Position numbers and translations under genes: made by a program. Positions 38,108 through 49,731 of a stretch of 60,199 bases of DNA are shown in pieces. The notes beneath the pieces are model-generated. The model did no database searches. It was not told where the DNA came from and worked only from the letters and a program-made list of their open reading frames with translations. Within the stretch, counting starts at the first letter, position 1. Every line of letters starts with the position of its first letter. The DNA comes from Buttiauxella noackiae ATCC 51607. GTDB lineage: Bacteria; Pseudomonadota; Gammaproteobacteria; Enterobacterales; Enterobacteriaceae. The DNA lies in the NCBI RefSeq assembly GCF_001654865.1, contig NZ_LXEO01000027.1:1-60199 (forward strand), given 5' to 3'.

Positions 38108-38406
38108 CCACGCATCTCACTTACTGAATCGATATTCAGGCTCTGGCGACGACGATGAAGCTGCAATAACAGTGCGAGGCCAATACTGGCTTCTGCTGCA
38201 GCTAAGCTAATCGCGAGAATATACATCACCTGGCCATCAGCCTGGCCCCAGTAACTGCCAGCGACCACAAACGCGAGGGCAGCAGCGTTAATCATCACTT
38301 CCAGGCTAATCAGCATGAAAAGCAGGTTGCGACGAATCACAAGCCCCGTCAGCCCCAATACGAACAAAATGGCAGCGAGGATTAGTCCATGTTGCAGCGG
38401 GATCAT
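38104..38406 (-). CDS. nuoK: NADH-quinone oxidoreductase subunit K
   Basis: Small membrane subunit of complex I (related to MrpC) with three transmembrane helices and the conserved membrane glutamates in [14 protein letters not shown] and [11 protein letters not shown]. The 100-residue length matches E. coli. It overlaps nuoJ and nuoL by 4 nt each, indicating tight translational coupling. Confidence 0.97.
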   Translation of the reverse strand: MIPLQHGLILAAILFVLGLTGLVIRRNLLFMLISLEVMINAAALAFVVAGSYWGQADGQVMYILAISLAAAEASIGLALLLQLHRRRQSLNIDSVSEMRG

Positions 38407-38960
38407 ACGTGCTCCTCCGTTTTTCTTTTCGCGGCTGCGTCAGCCTGGCGGTTGCTCAGCACTTCACCCGGACGGTCTTCACGGCCGAGGTGGAAGGCAA
38501 CAACCAGACCTGCCAGCAGCAGCATTGAGGCTAATTCCACTGCCAGAACATACGGTCCGAACAGCGCAATACCCACCGCTTTTGCACTTACAGGTGTACC
38601 GTCAATTCCCTGGTCGTTCAGACCCTGGATCGCGTAAATCAGTACTGAAAGCAGGATGGCTGACAAAATCCCTGGTCCAATCCACAACTGCGGTTTCAAC
38701 CATTGACGCTCTTGTTCAATGACCGAACCACCGAGGTTCAGCATCATCACCACAAAGACGAACAACACCATGATGGCACCGGCGTAAACGATAATCTCCA
38801 GCGCAGCGGCAAAATAAGCCCCCAGCGAGAAGAACACCCCGGAAATAGCCAACAACGAGATGATCAAATACAGCAAGGCATGCACCGGGTTGGTATGCGT
38901 GATCACCCTGAGGGTGGTCCCAACCGCGACGAGTGCGCAAATATAAAAAGCGAATTCCAT
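38403..38960 (-). CDS. nuoJ: NADH-quinone oxidoreductase subunit J
   Basis: Membrane subunit of complex I with five transmembrane helices. The 185-residue protein is one residue longer than in E. coli. It contains [20 protein letters not shown], the helix whose kink matters for coupling. The C-terminal tail is charged ([15 protein letters not shown]). It lies 12 bp after nuoI. Confidence 0.97.
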   Translation of the reverse strand: MEFAFYICALVAVGTTLRVITHTNPVHALLYLIISLLAISGVFFSLGAYFAAALEIIVYAGAIMVLFVFVVMMLNLGGSVIEQERQWLKPQLWIGPGILSAILLSVLIYAIQGLNDQGIDGTPVSAKAVGIALFGPYVLAVELASMLLLAGLVVAFHLGREDRPGEVLSNRQADAAAKRKTEEHV

Positions 38961-38972
38961 TGCCTTGCTCCT

Positions 38973-39515
38973 TTAAGGTAATAGGCCTTTGACGTTGATA
39001 GGCTTGGCTTCATTTTCCGCTTCGCCCTTATCTTTGCCGTCGATTGCCATACCTGCCATCCGGTAGAAGTTATATTCCGGGTATTTACCCGGACCGGAGA
39101 TCAGCAGGTCCTCTTTTTCGTACACCAAATCCTGGCGCTTAAACTCACCCAGTTCGAAATCTGGCGTGAGCTGAATAGCAGTTGTTGGGCACGCTTCTTC
39201 GCACAGGCCACAGAAGATGCAGCGTGAGAAGTTGATGCGGAAGAACTCTGGATACCAGCGGCCATCTTTCGTTTCTGCTTTTTGCAAAGAGATACAGGCT
39301 ACAGGGCAAGCTACCGCACACAGGTTACAGGCAACGCAGCGCTCGGAACCGTCGGGATCGCGCGTCAACACGATGCGGCCACGGTAACGTGGCGGTAAAT
39401 ATACGGGTTCTTCCGGATACATCTGCGTTTCGCGTTTGGCAAACGCGTGCAGACCGATCATCCAGATACTGCGTACCTGGGTGCCGAAACCAACCGCTAA
39501 CTCTTTCAATGTCAT
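38973..39515 (-). CDS. nuoI: NADH-quinone oxidoreductase subunit I
   Basis: Peripheral-arm subunit carrying the two [4Fe-4S] clusters N6a and N6b, between NuoG and NuoB. The 180-residue protein has the E. coli length and two ferredoxin motifs, [12 protein letters not shown] and [12 protein letters not shown]. The start MTLKELAVG at 39515 matches the family; the frame extends upstream to 39596 without support. It lies 14 bp after nuoH. Confidence 0.98.
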   Translation of the reverse strand: MTLKELAVGFGTQVRSIWMIGLHAFAKRETQMYPEEPVYLPPRYRGRIVLTRDPDGSERCVACNLCAVACPVACISLQKAETKDGRWYPEFFRINFSRCIFCGLCEEACPTTAIQLTPDFELGEFKRQDLVYEKEDLLISGPGKYPEYNFYRMAGMAIDGKDKGEAENEAKPINVKGLLP

Positions 39516-39529
39516 GGTTTTTTCACCCC

Positions 39530-40507
39530 TTATGGTGCCTGATAGAGAATGACCGCGGCGGTCACCAGCAGATTGACCAGTGTCAGTGGCAGGCATACTT
39601 TCCAGCCAAACGACATCACCTGGTCATAACGAGGACGAGGCAACGCTGCACGGATCAAAATGAACATCATCATGAAGAACGCGGTTTTCAGCGCAAACCA
39701 GATGAACGGTGGTAACCAAGGGCCATGCCAGCCACCAAAGAACAGCGTCACAATCAGTGCAGAAACCGTCACGATACCGATGTATTCACCCACGAAGAAC
39801 AGGCCAAATTTCATGCCGGAATATTCGATGTGATAGCCGTCGGCCAGTTCCTGCTCGGCTTCTGGTTGGTCGAATGGGTGACGGTGACAAACCGCAACGC
39901 CTGCGATAGCGAAAGTAATAAAGCCAAAGAACTGTGGAATCACGTTCCACAAATCAGCCTGATTATTAACGATATCGCTCATATTGAACGACCCCGCCTG
40001 TGCGACAACGCCCATCATTGAAAGACCAATGAACACTTCGTAGCTAAGGGTTTGTGCTGATGCACGCATCGCCCCCAACAGCGAGTATTTGTTGTTACTT
40101 GACCAGCCTGCAAACAAAACGGCATACACCGCAAGGCCCGCCAGCATCAGGAAGAACAAAATACCAATGTTCAGATCTGCAACAACCCAGCCTGGGCTTA
40201 CCGGCACAATAGCGAAGGCAAGCAACAGCGAGGTAAAGGCAATCATCGGAGCCAGGGTGAAGATGACGCGGTCCGCAAAACGCGGCGTCCAGTCTTCTTT
40301 AAAGAACATCTTGATCATGTCCGCGACTAACTGGAGCGAGCCGCCCCAGCCAACACGGTTTGGCCCGTAACGGTTCTGGAACAGGCCCAGCAAGCGACGC
40401 TCACCAAAACTCATGAACGCGCCGCAGGTCACCACGACCAGCAGGATAACGACCGCTTTGAGAATGCTCAGCAGAATGTCGATAACATCCGGTGTTAACC
40501 AACTCAT
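39530..40507 (-). CDS. nuoH: NADH-quinone oxidoreductase subunit H
   Basis: Membrane subunit at the junction with the peripheral arm, forming much of the quinone chamber. The 325-residue protein has the E. coli length, about eight transmembrane helices and the motifs [20 protein letters not shown] (20-residue block) and the acidic loop [20 protein letters not shown] (20-residue block). It overlaps nuoG by 4 nt. Confidence 0.98.
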   Translation of the reverse strand: MSWLTPDVIDILLSILKAVVILLVVVTCGAFMSFGERRLLGLFQNRYGPNRVGWGGSLQLVADMIKMFFKEDWTPRFADRVIFTLAPMIAFTSLLLAFAIVPVSPGWVVADLNIGILFFLMLAGLAVYAVLFAGWSSNNKYSLLGAMRASAQTLSYEVFIGLSMMGVVAQAGSFNMSDIVNNQADLWNVIPQFFGFITFAIAGVAVCHRHPFDQPEAEQELADGYHIEYSGMKFGLFFVGEYIGIVTVSALIVTLFFGGWHGPWLPPFIWFALKTAFFMMMFILIRAALPRPRYDQVMSFGWKVCLPLTLVNLLVTAAVILYQAP

Positions 40508-43227
40508 TGGCCAGCCTCCTGAAGATTTTCAAGACGAGCACCCGCCAGTACCGGGGCAATGCCAGGCATACCCATCGGTAAACCAACCTGCCCTGCTGCC
40601 AGCCCTTCGGAAAGTTGCAGCGGCAGACTCAGTGTTTGCCCTTCATAGCTGAACGAAATCAAGCTACCTGCGTTAACGCCCAGTTTTGCTGCGTCAGCCG
40701 GGTTCAGTTTGATATATGGCTCGGCCATACGGCTCTGGAAGATCGGCGAACGCTGTGACATTTCGTCGCTGCCAAACAGATGGTAGTAAGGCGCGATACG
40801 CCATTTCCCTTCTTCTGCCTGGAAGATTTCTGGCACGTCGGTGAAGTAATCGATGCCCGTTTCGGACGCTTCAATCAGACGCACACCTGGATCGCCGTGA
40901 CGCAGTTTGCCACCCACTTCAGCCTGGAATTTGTTCCACGCCTGAGGTGAGTTCCAGCCTGGTGCCCATGCGAATGGGATTTGCTGACGATTTGCTGACG
41001 GGCTGTTGTTCCCTTCCATAGAGAAGGCGAACATCGTGTCTTTATCCTGTGGCTGACGCGGTTCGTGCACGCTAATGTTGGCGCGCATAGCCGTACGACC
41101 ACTGGAGCGGATTGGAGAACGCGACAATTTCTGACCACGGATGCGGAAGCTGGCATCAGGTGCCGCATCTTTAATCCCGGCCAGTTGTGGCAGCGCTTTC
41201 ACACAGGCATCGATAACATCATCAAGCTGCGTCCAGTCCACTTCACGGCTTTCAACCGTGCTGTGCAGAGAATGCAACCAGCGCCAGCTTTCCAGCATCA
41301 CAACGGAATGGTCGTAGTAAGCCGGGTCATAGACCTGGAAGAAACGCTGTGCGCGGCCTTCATTGTTGATAACCGTGCCATCGCTTTCAGCGAAGCTTGC
41401 GGTGGAAAGCACCAGATGGGCTTTGTCCATAATAGCAGTGCGCTGATGGTCGATAACCATCACCAGCGGCGCTTTAGAAAGTGCTGCGTCAACGCGTGCC
41501 GCAGAAGCATGGCGATGCAGATCGTTTTCCAGCACCACTACCGCATCGGCAGCACCGCTTTCCAGTTCACTCAACGCTTCTTCAAGCGAGCCGCCACCGA
41601 TCAGGCCAAGGCCAACGCTGTTGACTGCACGCGCAACCATCGTAATACCAACATCGGCACCACGACCTTTCAGTGCTTTAGCAACGTTTGCTGCCGCCTG
41701 AATCACCGCTTCGCTACCCGCGTTAGTACCGGAGACGATCAATGGTTTTTTCGCACCCGCCAGCGCCTGAACGATCACGTCGACTTTGTTTTTCAAGTCA
41801 CGATCAAGTTCAACTGCCGGGGAGTTGCTATCCAGCGCATTGGCAATCGCAAAGCCCAGACGCGCTTGATCTTCAACCGGAGCACGGTAAGTCCATGCGG
41901 CGATGTCATCCAGACGAGTGCTGTCAATGTTGGTGACGAATAGCGGATGTTTTGCGTGCTGGCCGATGTTCATGATCGCCGCAATCTGCCAGTCAGCGAC
42001 TTTCTGCGCTGCTGCCATTTCACGTGATTTGCCTTTCACAGCCTGACGCACAGCCAGCGCAACGCGTGCGCCGGTCTGAGTAATGTCTTCGCCGAGCACC
42101 AGAACCGCATCGTAGGTTTCGATTTCACGCAGTGCCGGAGTGTGAATGCCGCTTTCCTGCAACAATTTGAGCATCAGTTGCAGACGTGCTTGCTCACCGG
42201 TTGCAATACCAGTGTAGAAGTTGTCCGCACCCACTAGCTCACGTAGCGCAAAGTTGCTTTCAACACTTGCACGTGGGGATCCGATACCGATCACTTTCTT
42301 CGACTGGCGCAGAATATCCGCCGCGCCCTGCATCGCTTGTTCTGCATTCAGGGTGATCAGATCGTCGCCACGACGTTGGATCGGCTGACGTGGACGATCC
42401 TTCAGGTTGACGTAGCCATAACCAAAGCGCCCACGGTCACACAGGAAGTAGTGGTTCACGGTGCCGTTGTAGCGGTTTTCGATACGACGCAATTCACCGT
42501 AGCGCTCACCAGGGCTGGTGTTACAGCCGATGCTGCACTGCTGGCAAATGCTTGGTGCAAACTGCATGTCCCACTTACGGTTATAACGCTCGGAATGAGT
42601 TTTATCCGTGAACACACCGGTCGGGCAGATTTCAACCAGGTTACCGGAGAATTCGCTCTCAAGCGTGCCGTCTTCCGGGCGACCGAAGTAGACGTTATCG
42701 TGCGCGCCATAAACACCTAAATCGGTGCCGTCAGCATAATCTTTGTAGTAACGCACGCAGCGGTAACAGGCGATACAGCGGTTCATTTCGTGAGAGATGA
42801 ACGGGCCAAGATCCTGATTACGGTGAGTACGTTTTGTGAAACGATAGCGACGGAAGCTATGACCGGTCATTACCGTCATATCTTGCAAATGGCAGTTGCC
42901 GCCTTCTTCACAAACCGGGCAGTCGTGTGGGTGGTTGGTCATCAACCATTCCACGACGCTTTCACGGAACTCTTTGGCTTCGCTGTCATCAATAGAGATG
43001 AACGTGCCGTCCGAGGCCGGTGTCATACAAGACATCACCAGGCGGCCGCGAAGATCTTCTGCGTTCTGATATTGCTTCACCGCGCACTGGCGGCAAGCAC
43101 CGACGCTGCCTAGCGCCGGGTGCCAGCAAAAATAAGGAATATCGAGGCCGAGTGATAGACATGCTTGTAGCAGGTTGTCTGACCCGTTTACCTCATATTC
43201 TTTGCCGTCTACATGAATCGTAGCCAT
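40504..43227 (-). CDS. nuoG: NADH-quinone oxidoreductase subunit G
   Basis: Largest peripheral subunit of complex I, with iron-sulfur clusters N1b, N4, N5 and the enterobacterial-type N7. The 907-residue protein shows the [2Fe-2S] ligands in [16 protein letters not shown], the HxxxC-type N5 site ([14 protein letters not shown]), [13 protein letters not shown] for N4 and CQQCSIGCN for N7. A molybdopterin-oxidoreductase-like domain without the cofactor follows. The start could be 43236 (two residues and Met more), where GGAAG is too close. [10 protein letters not shown] at 43227 is preferred by family. Confidence 0.97.
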   Translation of the reverse strand: MATIHVDGKEYEVNGSDNLLQACLSLGLDIPYFCWHPALGSVGACRQCAVKQYQNAEDLRGRLVMSCMTPASDGTFISIDDSEAKEFRESVVEWLMTNHPHDCPVCEEGGNCHLQDMTVMTGHSFRRYRFTKRTHRNQDLGPFISHEMNRCIACYRCVRYYKDYADGTDLGVYGAHDNVYFGRPEDGTLESEFSGNLVEICPTGVFTDKTHSERYNRKWDMQFAPSICQQCSIGCNTSPGERYGELRRIENRYNGTVNHYFLCDRGRFGYGYVNLKDRPRQPIQRRGDDLITLNAEQAMQGAADILRQSKKVIGIGSPRASVESNFALRELVGADNFYTGIATGEQARLQLMLKLLQESGIHTPALREIETYDAVLVLGEDITQTGARVALAVRQAVKGKSREMAAAQKVADWQIAAIMNIGQHAKHPLFVTNIDSTRLDDIAAWTYRAPVEDQARLGFAIANALDSNSPAVELDRDLKNKVDVIVQALAGAKKPLIVSGTNAGSEAVIQAAANVAKALKGRGADVGITMVARAVNSVGLGLIGGGSLEEALSELESGAADAVVVLENDLHRHASAARVDAALSKAPLVMVIDHQRTAIMDKAHLVLSTASFAESDGTVINNEGRAQRFFQVYDPAYYDHSVVMLESWRWLHSLHSTVESREVDWTQLDDVIDACVKALPQLAGIKDAAPDASFRIRGQKLSRSPIRSSGRTAMRANISVHEPRQPQDKDTMFAFSMEGNNSPSANRQQIPFAWAPGWNSPQAWNKFQAEVGGKLRHGDPGVRLIEASETGIDYFTDVPEIFQAEEGKWRIAPYYHLFGSDEMSQRSPIFQSRMAEPYIKLNPADAAKLGVNAGSLISFSYEGQTLSLPLQLSEGLAAGQVGLPMGMPGIAPVLAGARLENLQEAGQ

Positions 43228-43289
43228 AGTCAGCATGCTTCCAGTTAATTATAAAATTTTTCTTACCTGCGCCTTTATCGGCGCAGATA

Positions 43290-44630
43290 TCACCAGCGTG
43301 CTTTTAACAAGTTCGGTTGAATGCCACTAATGGCACGGGTGTTACCGAAATCTTGTTTGGCAATGCCTGCTTCGAATTCTTCGCGGAAATATTTAATCGC
43401 GCTCTGCAATGGTTCAACCGCACCTGGCGCATGCGCACAGAAGGTTTTACCTGGACCAAGGAATCGACACAGTTGCTCAAGTGTTTCGATATCCCCTGGC
43501 TGGCCTTCGCCACGCTCAAGCGCACGCAGAATTTTTACGCTCCACGGCAAACCATCACGGCACGGTGTACACCAGCCGCAAGATTCGCGGGCAAAGAACT
43601 CTTCCAGGTTACGAACCAGCGGAACCATACCAATTTCATGGTCTACGGCCATCGCCAGTGCGGTACCTAAACGGCTGCCTGCTTTGCCGATGCTTTCGAA
43701 TTCCATCGGCAGATCAAGATGCGATTCGGTCAGGAAGTCAGTCCCTGCCCCACCCGGTTGCCAGGCTTTAAATTTCAGTCCATCGCGCATGCCACCCGCG
43801 TAATCTTCGAGAATTTCACGTGCGGTAGTGCCGAACGGTAATTCCCAGACACCTGGGTTTTTCACGCGACCGGAGAAGCCCATCAGCTTGGTGCCAGCAT
43901 CTTTACTGGTCGAAATACCCTGGTACCACTCCACGCCGTTCGCCAGAATCGCAGGTACGTTACACAGCGTTTCAACGTTGTTTACGCAAGTTGGTTTGCC
44001 CCATACGCCGCTTGATGCAGGGAATGGTGGTTTTGAACGCGGGTTCGCACGACGGCCTTCGAGGGAGTTAATCAGCGCAGTTTCTTCACCGCAGATATAA
44101 CGCCCGGCACCGGTGTGCACGATTAGCTCAAAATCAAAACCTGAACCGAGAATGTTTTTGCCCAGCAAGCCCGCTTCTGTTGCTTCAGCAATCGCACGGC
44201 GCAAATGCACTGCCGCTTCGATGTATTCGCCACGCAGGAAGATGTAGCCGCGATACGCTTTCAGCGCGAATGCAGAAATCAGCATGCCTTCCACCAGCAG
44301 GTGCGGCAGCTGTTCCATCAGCAGGCGGTCTTTGTAGGTGCCCGGCTCCATTTCATCGGCGTTACATAGCAGGTAACGGATGTTCATGGACTCGTCTTTC
44401 GGCATCAGGCTCCACTTAAGCCCGGTGGAGAAGCCCGCGCCGCCACGCCCTTTCAGGCCAGCGTCTTTAACACGGTTGACGACTTCATCTGGTGCGAGGC
44501 CAGTCAGAGCCAAACGCGCACCTTCGTAGCCGTTTTTACTGCGATATTCATCCAGCCAGACCGGCTGTTTATCATCGCGCAACCGCCATGTCAGCGGATG
44601 GGTTTCGGCAGTACGAATAATGGTTTTCAT
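43290..44630 (-). CDS. nuoF: NADH-quinone oxidoreductase subunit F
   Basis: NADH-binding subunit with FMN and cluster N3, the electron entry point of complex I. The 446-residue protein has the FMN/NADH site [16 protein letters not shown] (about residues 60-75) and the N3 ligands [12 protein letters not shown] with a further Cys in [15 protein letters not shown]. It overlaps nuoE by 4 nt and is followed by a 62-bp gap before nuoG. Confidence 0.98.
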   Translation of the reverse strand: MKTIIRTAETHPLTWRLRDDKQPVWLDEYRSKNGYEGARLALTGLAPDEVVNRVKDAGLKGRGGAGFSTGLKWSLMPKDESMNIRYLLCNADEMEPGTYKDRLLMEQLPHLLVEGMLISAFALKAYRGYIFLRGEYIEAAVHLRRAIAEATEAGLLGKNILGSGFDFELIVHTGAGRYICGEETALINSLEGRRANPRSKPPFPASSGVWGKPTCVNNVETLCNVPAILANGVEWYQGISTSKDAGTKLMGFSGRVKNPGVWELPFGTTAREILEDYAGGMRDGLKFKAWQPGGAGTDFLTESHLDLPMEFESIGKAGSRLGTALAMAVDHEIGMVPLVRNLEEFFARESCGWCTPCRDGLPWSVKILRALERGEGQPGDIETLEQLCRFLGPGKTFCAHAPGAVEPLQSAIKYFREEFEAGIAKQDFGNTRAISGIQPNLLKARW

Positions 44631-45127
44631 TTGTACTGCTCCAGCAAATCAGGGATCGCTTCCGGCGTCAGATGGCTATGAGTGTCCTCATCAATCATCA
44701 TGGTCGGCCCTTTGTCGCAGTTACCCAGACAGCAGGTTGGCAGCAGGGTAAAGCGTCCATCAAACGTGGTTTGACCCGGTTTGATGTTCAGTTTTGCTTC
44801 AATAGCAGATTGAATGCCCTGGTAACCTGTAATGTGGCAAACCACGCTATCGCAATAGCGAATAACGTGGCGGCCTACCGGCTGGCGGAAAATCTGGCTA
44901 TAGAATGTGGCAACACCTTCTACGTCGCTTGCTGGAATGCCCAGAACTTCAGCGATGGCATAAATAGCGCCGTCTGGCACCCAACCACGCTGCTTCTGAA
45001 CAATCTTCAGCGCTTCGATAGAGGCTGCGCGAGCATCTTCGTAATGATGTTTTTCTTGCTCAATCGCATCACGCTCGAATTGACTCAGCTCAAAGGCTTC
45101 TGCCTGGGGTTGTTGTTTATCGTGCAT
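44627..45127 (-). CDS. nuoE: NADH-quinone oxidoreductase subunit E
   Basis: Thioredoxin-like subunit with [2Fe-2S] cluster N1a, next to the NuoF flavin. The 166-residue protein has the E. coli length. The ligands lie in [11 protein letters not shown] (pattern differs from longer-spaced homologues, as in E. coli) and [13 protein letters not shown]. It starts 2 bp after nuoCD and overlaps nuoF. Confidence 0.97.
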   Translation of the reverse strand: MHDKQQPQAEAFELSQFERDAIEQEKHHYEDARAASIEALKIVQKQRGWVPDGAIYAIAEVLGIPASDVEGVATFYSQIFRQPVGRHVIRYCDSVVCHITGYQGIQSAIEAKLNIKPGQTTFDGRFTLLPTCCLGNCDKGPTMMIDEDTHSHLTPEAIPDLLEQYK

Positions 45128-45129
45128 AG

Positions 45130-46941
45130 TTAGCGATCCACATCAGACATTACAAAATCGATACTACCCAGATAGACAATCAGGTCAGAAACCAGGCTGC
45201 CACGAATCGCTGACGGGATTTGCTGCAAGTGCGCAAAGCTCGGGGTGCGAATACGGGTACGGTAGCTCATAGTGCTGCCGTCGCTGGTCAGGTAGTAACT
45301 GTTAATCCCTTTCGTCGCCTCAATCATCTGGAAGGATTCGTTAGCCGGCATAACCGGGCCCCACGAAACTTGCAGGAAGTGAGTGATCAGGGTCTCGATA
45401 TGTTGCAGCGTGCGCTCTTTCGGTGGCGGCGTTGTCAGCGGGTGGTCAGCTTTGAACGGGCCAGCAGGCATGTTTTTCAGGCACTGATCAAGAATGCGCA
45501 AGCTCTGGCGAAGTTCTTCAACTTTCAGCATCACGCGGGTGTAGCAGTCACTGATGCCACCGCCGACCGGAATTTCGAAGTCAAAGTTTTCATAACCTGA
45601 GTAAGGACGTGCTTTACGGATATCGAAGTCGATACCGGTTGCACGCAGGCCAGCACCCGTGGTGCCCCACTCCAACGCCTCTTTCTTACCGTAAGCCGCA
45701 ACGCCCTGAGAACGACCCTTCAGGATGGTGTTGCGCAGCGCAGCTTTCTCGTAGGAATCCAGACGTTTTGGCATCCAGTCGAGGAACTCTTTGAGCAGAC
45801 GTTCCCAACCGTTTGGCAAGTCATGTGCTACACCGCCGATACGGAACCATGCCGGGTGCATACGGAAACCGGTAATCGCTTCGACCAGATCGTAGATTTT
45901 CTGACGGTCGGTAAAGGCGAAGAACACCGGAGTCATTGCGCCCACGTCCTGAATAAACGTGGAGATGTAAAGCAGGTGGCTGTTGATACGGAATAGTTCG
46001 GACAGCATGACGCGGATAACGTCAACACGTTCAGGAACCTTGATACCCGCCAGCTTTTCAACCGCCAGCACGTATGGCATTTCGTTTACGCAGCCGCCGA
46101 GGTACTCGATACGGTCGGTATACGGAATGTAGCTGTGCCAGGACTGACGCTCACCCATCTTCTCAGCACCACGGTGGTGGTAACCGATGTCCGGAACGCA
46201 ATCGACAATTTCTTCACCATCGAGTTGCAGGACAATACGGAATGCACCGTGCGCGGATGGGTGGTTTGGACCAAGGTTCAGGAACATGAAATCTTCATGC
46301 TCGCTGCTGCGCTTCATGCCCCAATCTTCAGGCTTGAAGGTCAACGCTTCCATCTCGAGGTCTTCTTTCTGTTTGGTTAATTCAAACGGATCGAACTCGG
46401 TGGCACGCGCCGGGTAATCTTTACGCAGCGGATGGCCTTCCCACGTTGGCGGCATCATGATGCGCGTCAGGTGCGGGTGACCATTAAAGGTGATGCCAAA
46501 CATTTCCCAGGTTTCACGCTCATACCAGTTAGCGTTCGGGAAGAGTTTGGTTATCGTTGGCACGTTCAGGTCGTTTTCAGACAGCGCCACCTTGAGCATG
46601 ATATCGCGGTTGCGGTCGATGGAAATCAGGTGGTAGAAAACGGAAAAATCCGCAGCCGGTAAACCGTTGCGGTGGGTACGGAGACGTTCGTCCATGCCGT
46701 GTAAATCGAACAACATGACGTAGGGCTTCGGTAATTTCTTTAAGAAATCGACCACTTCCAGTAATTGTTCACGCTTAACCCAGGCCACCGGAACTCCAGT
46801 GCGGGTTGGCTGAACAGTAAAAGCATCCGGCCCAAAACGGTTACGCAGTTCGCCAATAACCGGATCATCTAAATGGTCACGGGTTTGCCAGGCTTCCTGG
46901 TTGGCATCATGCGCAGTTAAATCGGTCATAATTCTCACCAT
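45130..46941 (-). CDS. nuoCD: NADH-quinone oxidoreductase fused subunit C/D
   Basis: Fusion of the 30-kDa (NuoC, about residues 1-190) and 49-kDa (NuoD) peripheral subunits, the form found in enterobacteria. NuoD forms the quinone site with NuoB and NuoH. The 603-residue protein contains [19 protein letters not shown] and, in the D part, [14 protein letters not shown] and the conserved C-terminal DFVMSDVDR. The start MVRIMTDLT at 46941 parallels E. coli MVNNMTDLT; the alternative ATG is 46929. The frame to 47142 overlaps nuoB and is rejected. An 89-bp gap separates it from nuoB. Confidence 0.97.
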   Translation of the reverse strand: MVRIMTDLTAHDANQEAWQTRDHLDDPVIGELRNRFGPDAFTVQPTRTGVPVAWVKREQLLEVVDFLKKLPKPYVMLFDLHGMDERLRTHRNGLPAADFSVFYHLISIDRNRDIMLKVALSENDLNVPTITKLFPNANWYERETWEMFGITFNGHPHLTRIMMPPTWEGHPLRKDYPARATEFDPFELTKQKEDLEMEALTFKPEDWGMKRSSEHEDFMFLNLGPNHPSAHGAFRIVLQLDGEEIVDCVPDIGYHHRGAEKMGERQSWHSYIPYTDRIEYLGGCVNEMPYVLAVEKLAGIKVPERVDVIRVMLSELFRINSHLLYISTFIQDVGAMTPVFFAFTDRQKIYDLVEAITGFRMHPAWFRIGGVAHDLPNGWERLLKEFLDWMPKRLDSYEKAALRNTILKGRSQGVAAYGKKEALEWGTTGAGLRATGIDFDIRKARPYSGYENFDFEIPVGGGISDCYTRVMLKVEELRQSLRILDQCLKNMPAGPFKADHPLTTPPPKERTLQHIETLITHFLQVSWGPVMPANESFQMIEATKGINSYYLTSDGSTMSYRTRIRTPSFAHLQQIPSAIRGSLVSDLIVYLGSIDFVMSDVDR

Positions 46942-47030
46942 TGCAAATGGTACTGTGGTGACTGTCAGCAGTGACTCCGCGCTAGTATTATTAATATGCG
47001 AAGTAAACTCACACTGCCTACAGGCGCAAA

Positions 47031-47705
47031 TTAAATCTCGTCTGGTGTCCGCAAGTTGGTGACAGCAATACGCTCGCCACGTTTGCGCTCGCGCTCTGAT
47101 TGCATGTTGGCGCGATATACACCTTGATCGCCAACCACCCAAGACAGTGGACGACGCTCTTTACCAATAGATTCTTGCAGCAACATCAGAGCCTGCATGT
47201 AGGCTTCCGGGCGCGGTGGACAGCCTGGGATGTAAACATCTACCGGCAGGAATTTATCCACGCCTTGGACTACAGAATAGATGTCGTACATACCGCCTGA
47301 GTTGGCACAGGCACCCATCGAGATAACCCATTTTGGCTCAAGCATTTGGTCATACAGACGCTGAATAACGGGAGCCATTTTGGTAAAGCAGGTTCCTGCA
47401 ATAACCATCAGGTCAGCCTGACGCGGGGAAGCACGCAGAACTTCGGCACCAAAACGCGCAACGTCATGCACGGCGGTAAACGAGGTCACCATCTCAACGT
47501 AGCAGCACGAAAGGCCAAAGTTATAAGGCCAGATTGAGTTTTTACGACCCCAGTTCACCATATCGTGCATAGCATGTTCGAGCTTGCCCATGTACACACT
47601 GCGGTTGATTTCTTGGTCAAGGGGATCGGTTACGATCTCCTGTTTTTGCAGGGGGTAACGGTCGTTCTCACCGTCGGGGTCTATGCGGGTGAGCGTATAG
47701 TCCAT
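47031..47705 (-). CDS. nuoB: NADH-quinone oxidoreductase subunit B
   Basis: Holds the terminal [4Fe-4S] cluster N2, which reduces quinone. The 224-residue protein has the tandem cysteines in [10 protein letters not shown] and the further ligands in [11 protein letters not shown]-type (here [12 protein letters not shown]) and [11 protein letters not shown]. It is four residues longer than in E. coli near residue 43 ([11 protein letters not shown]), a small lineage-specific insertion. It lies 15 bp after nuoA. Confidence 0.98.
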   Translation of the reverse strand: MDYTLTRIDPDGENDRYPLQKQEIVTDPLDQEINRSVYMGKLEHAMHDMVNWGRKNSIWPYNFGLSCCYVEMVTSFTAVHDVARFGAEVLRASPRQADLMVIAGTCFTKMAPVIQRLYDQMLEPKWVISMGACANSGGMYDIYSVVQGVDKFLPVDVYIPGCPPRPEAYMQALMLLQESIGKERRPLSWVVGDQGVYRANMQSERERKRGERIAVTNLRTPDEI

Positions 47706-47720
47706 CTTATTGCCTCATTA

Positions 47721-48167
47721 TCACTGCGTATGACGGTTAGTAATACTGTCGGTTTCCGGGTTGATTTGGGCGCGGCGCGAACGCGCAGGAGTCCAATCAA
47801 GCGCGCCAATGCGCACCAGATACACCAGGCCTGCCAGTAGCACTAAAATGAAAATTGCGGCCTCGACGAAGCCTACCCATCCGCTTTCACGGATAGAAAC
47901 TGACCACGCATAGAGATACAAGGCTTCCACGTCAAAGATAACGAAGAACATGGCAACCAGGTAAAACTTCGCGGAAAGGCGTAAGCGCGCTGTACCAACT
48001 GAGTCGATACCTGACTCGAAGGGAGTGTTTTTGTGCCGGCCCTTAGCTCTCCCGCCAAGGAACCAGGCCCCGAGAAGCATTACGCAACACAGGCCTATGG
48101 CAACAATAAGAAAGACTGCGAACGCCCAATGGTGAGCGATAACTTCAGTGGATGTTGACATACTCAT
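47721..48167 (-). CDS. nuoA: NADH-quinone oxidoreductase subunit A
   Basis: First gene of the complex I operon; a three-helix membrane subunit near the quinone site. The 148-residue protein has the conserved acidic loop [20 protein letters not shown] (20-residue block) and [12 protein letters not shown]. The start MSMSTSTEV matches E. coli. The 628-bp upstream region contains at least one ArcA-like site; ArcA, FNR and NarL control are known for E. coli nuo. Confidence 0.98.
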   Translation of the reverse strand: MSMSTSTEVIAHHWAFAVFLIVAIGLCCVMLLGAWFLGGRAKGRHKNTPFESGIDSVGTARLRLSAKFYLVAMFFVIFDVEALYLYAWSVSIRESGWVGFVEAAIFILVLLAGLVYLVRIGALDWTPARSRRAQINPETDSITNRHTQ

Positions 48168-48372
48168 TGCTTACTCATCAAAAGTGGCGCCAAAGTCTCT
48201 GCTCTTGCTGGCAGATGAACACCACATCGATTCATGGGGAGGAACAATAAACCTTACAATAACTGCTGGAATCAAAACTTTACCAGCAAATTGATGGGGT
48301 TTTTTACTCCTTTCTATAACCTTTTGTCAACTTTAACAAAAGTATCCACACATTAATTTACATGAACCTAGT

Positions 48373-48382
48373 TTCATTAACA
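48373..48382. promoter_or_regulatory. ArcA-like site upstream of nuoA
   Basis: On the minus strand TGTTAATGAA matches WGTTAATTAW at 9 of 10 positions, about 205 bp upstream of the nuoA start. ArcA represses nuo in E. coli. Confidence 0.35.
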
Positions 48383-48442
48383 TTTAGTGCGTTAAAAATC
48401 AGTAATGCCGAATTATTAACCCTATTTTAATGAAGGTGAATC

Positions 48443-48532
48443 GTGTCCATTAACGAGGAAAAAAATATCTACCGTTCTATTTTGGCAGGAAATCTCAACT
48501 ATTCATCCCCCCTGAAGGGAGTATTTTCTTGA
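48443..48532 (+). CDS. Candidate 29-residue small protein
   Basis: A short open frame starting with GTG, AAGG placed about 8 nt upstream, and a TGA stop. The product starts MSINEEKNIYRSILAGN and ends SSPLKGVFS. It is hydrophilic with no membrane segment. It runs on the strand opposite to nuoA and lrhA, in the region between them. I see no strong promoter or terminator for it and do not recognise the sequence, so it may be chance. Confidence 0.25.
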   Translation: MSINEEKNIYRSILAGNLNYSSPLKGVFS

Positions 48533-48712
48533 TCTGAGACACGCTTCTGTTAATCCATCCAGGAAACCAACAACATTGCAGCGTATTTTTTAACAATTAA
48601 CCGAGTGTTGACTCGAAGAAAGTACGTAGAAGGTAGGTATCTAGGGCGCTGTGAAGCAGATTGTTTTAAAACATGTTTTTACAAATTAGTAATAATGACA
48701 GCTTGCCATGAT

Positions 48713-48757
48713 TAAAAAATAGGCCATTGAGCCAAAAAATGACCTCAATGACCTATT
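48713..48757 (-). terminator. Terminator after lrhA
   Basis: AATAGGTCATTGAG and CTCAATGGCCTATT pair at 13 of 14 positions across a 12-nt loop. A T run follows on the minus strand, 38 bp after the lrhA stop. Confidence 0.88.
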
Positions 48758-48795
48758 TTCGAATTTCATATTTTGTTACTAACAAACCGAAGGCG

Positions 48796-49731
48796 CTACT
48801 CGAAATCACGCTCCATGAGCACAGTGTCATCATCTTCATCTGACGAAGCCATGTAACGATATGGATTAGGGTTTGATTCCAGAGCGCTAAAGATAGCCTG
48901 AGCCAAATCATTACTGGTCTGCAAATTACGGCAGAGCAAGTATTGGGTATCTGGCATAACCGGTAAGCCATCAGCATTACCCAGTACACGTAATTCAGGG
49001 CTCATCATTTCAACAGGCCGGGCAGTTACACCAAGGCCCGCTTTCACTGCGGCACGCACTGCCGAAAGAGTGGAAGCAACATACGCAATACGCCAGGGAA
49101 TGCGCTCTGCATTCAAATGCTCAAGCATCATATCCCGGTAAGGACTCGGATCGTCGAGCATGACTAAAGGTACGGTTTCACCTTTCTGGAAAACGTAATC
49201 CGATGCGCAATACCATAAAGTTGGCGAAGTACGTAACACAATGGATTCAAAATGCGCGGGTTTTGATGTGGTGACAACCAAATCAACTTCCTGCTGATTA
49301 AGCATTTCAACCATAAATGGATTACGTTTAACTCGCACATCCAACGCCAGCTTTGGGTAAACCGAGCTTATTCGGTTAAGCAGGAATGGCAGAATGGTAT
49401 CGGCTGTTTCATCAGATGCACCAATCGTGAGCACACCCTGCAAATTGCTAAACATTAGTGATGTACATGCTTCATCATTAAAACGCAGAATTTTTCGTGC
49501 ATAACCCAGAAGCTGAATGCCATGTTCGGTCAGCAATTTATTTCGACCATGTCGGGCAAAGAGCTCTTTTCCTACTAACTGTTCAAGACGCTGCATCTGC
49601 TGGCTTACAGCCGATTGCGTACGGCAAACCGCAACTGCCGCCGCAGCAAAAGTATTCAAATCCGCTACGGCAACAAAGGTCCTTAGCAGATCGAGGTCGA
49701 GATTTAGTATCGGACGATTTGCGTTAATCAT
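48796..49731 (-). CDS. lrhA: LysR-type regulator LrhA
   Basis: Transcription factor that in E. coli represses flhDC (motility and chemotaxis), type 1 fimbriae and, through other targets, RpoS translation. The 311-residue protein has an N-terminal winged helix-turn-helix ([34 protein letters not shown], about residues 12-60) and a substrate-binding-like effector domain. The C-terminal 40 residues are the most diverged from E. coli. It is monocistronic, divergent from alaA, with about 1 kb of upstream sequence consistent with a long leader and autoregulation. Confidence 0.95.
   Translation of the reverse strand: MINANRPILNLDLDLLRTFVAVADLNTFAAAAVAVCRTQSAVSQQMQRLEQLVGKELFARHGRNKLLTEHGIQLLGYARKILRFNDEACTSLMFSNLQGVLTIGASDETADTILPFLLNRISSVYPKLALDVRVKRNPFMVEMLNQQEVDLVVTTSKPAHFESIVLRTSPTLWYCASDYVFQKGETVPLVMLDDPSPYRDMMLEHLNAERIPWRIAYVASTLSAVRAAVKAGLGVTARPVEMMSPELRVLGNADGLPVMPDTQYLLCRNLQTSNDLAQAIFSALESNPNPYRYMASSDEDDDTVLMERDFE

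Larger units (their letters stand above)
48168..48795. other. nuoA-lrhA intergenic control region
   Basis: A 628-bp AT-rich region upstream of nuoA. It holds an ArcA-like site (48373-48382), an inverted repeat CTTTTGT/ACAAAAG (48321-48342), a short plus-strand frame with a good ribosome binding site (48443-48532) and the lrhA terminator. I could not assign nuo promoter hexamers with confidence. Confidence 0.6.
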
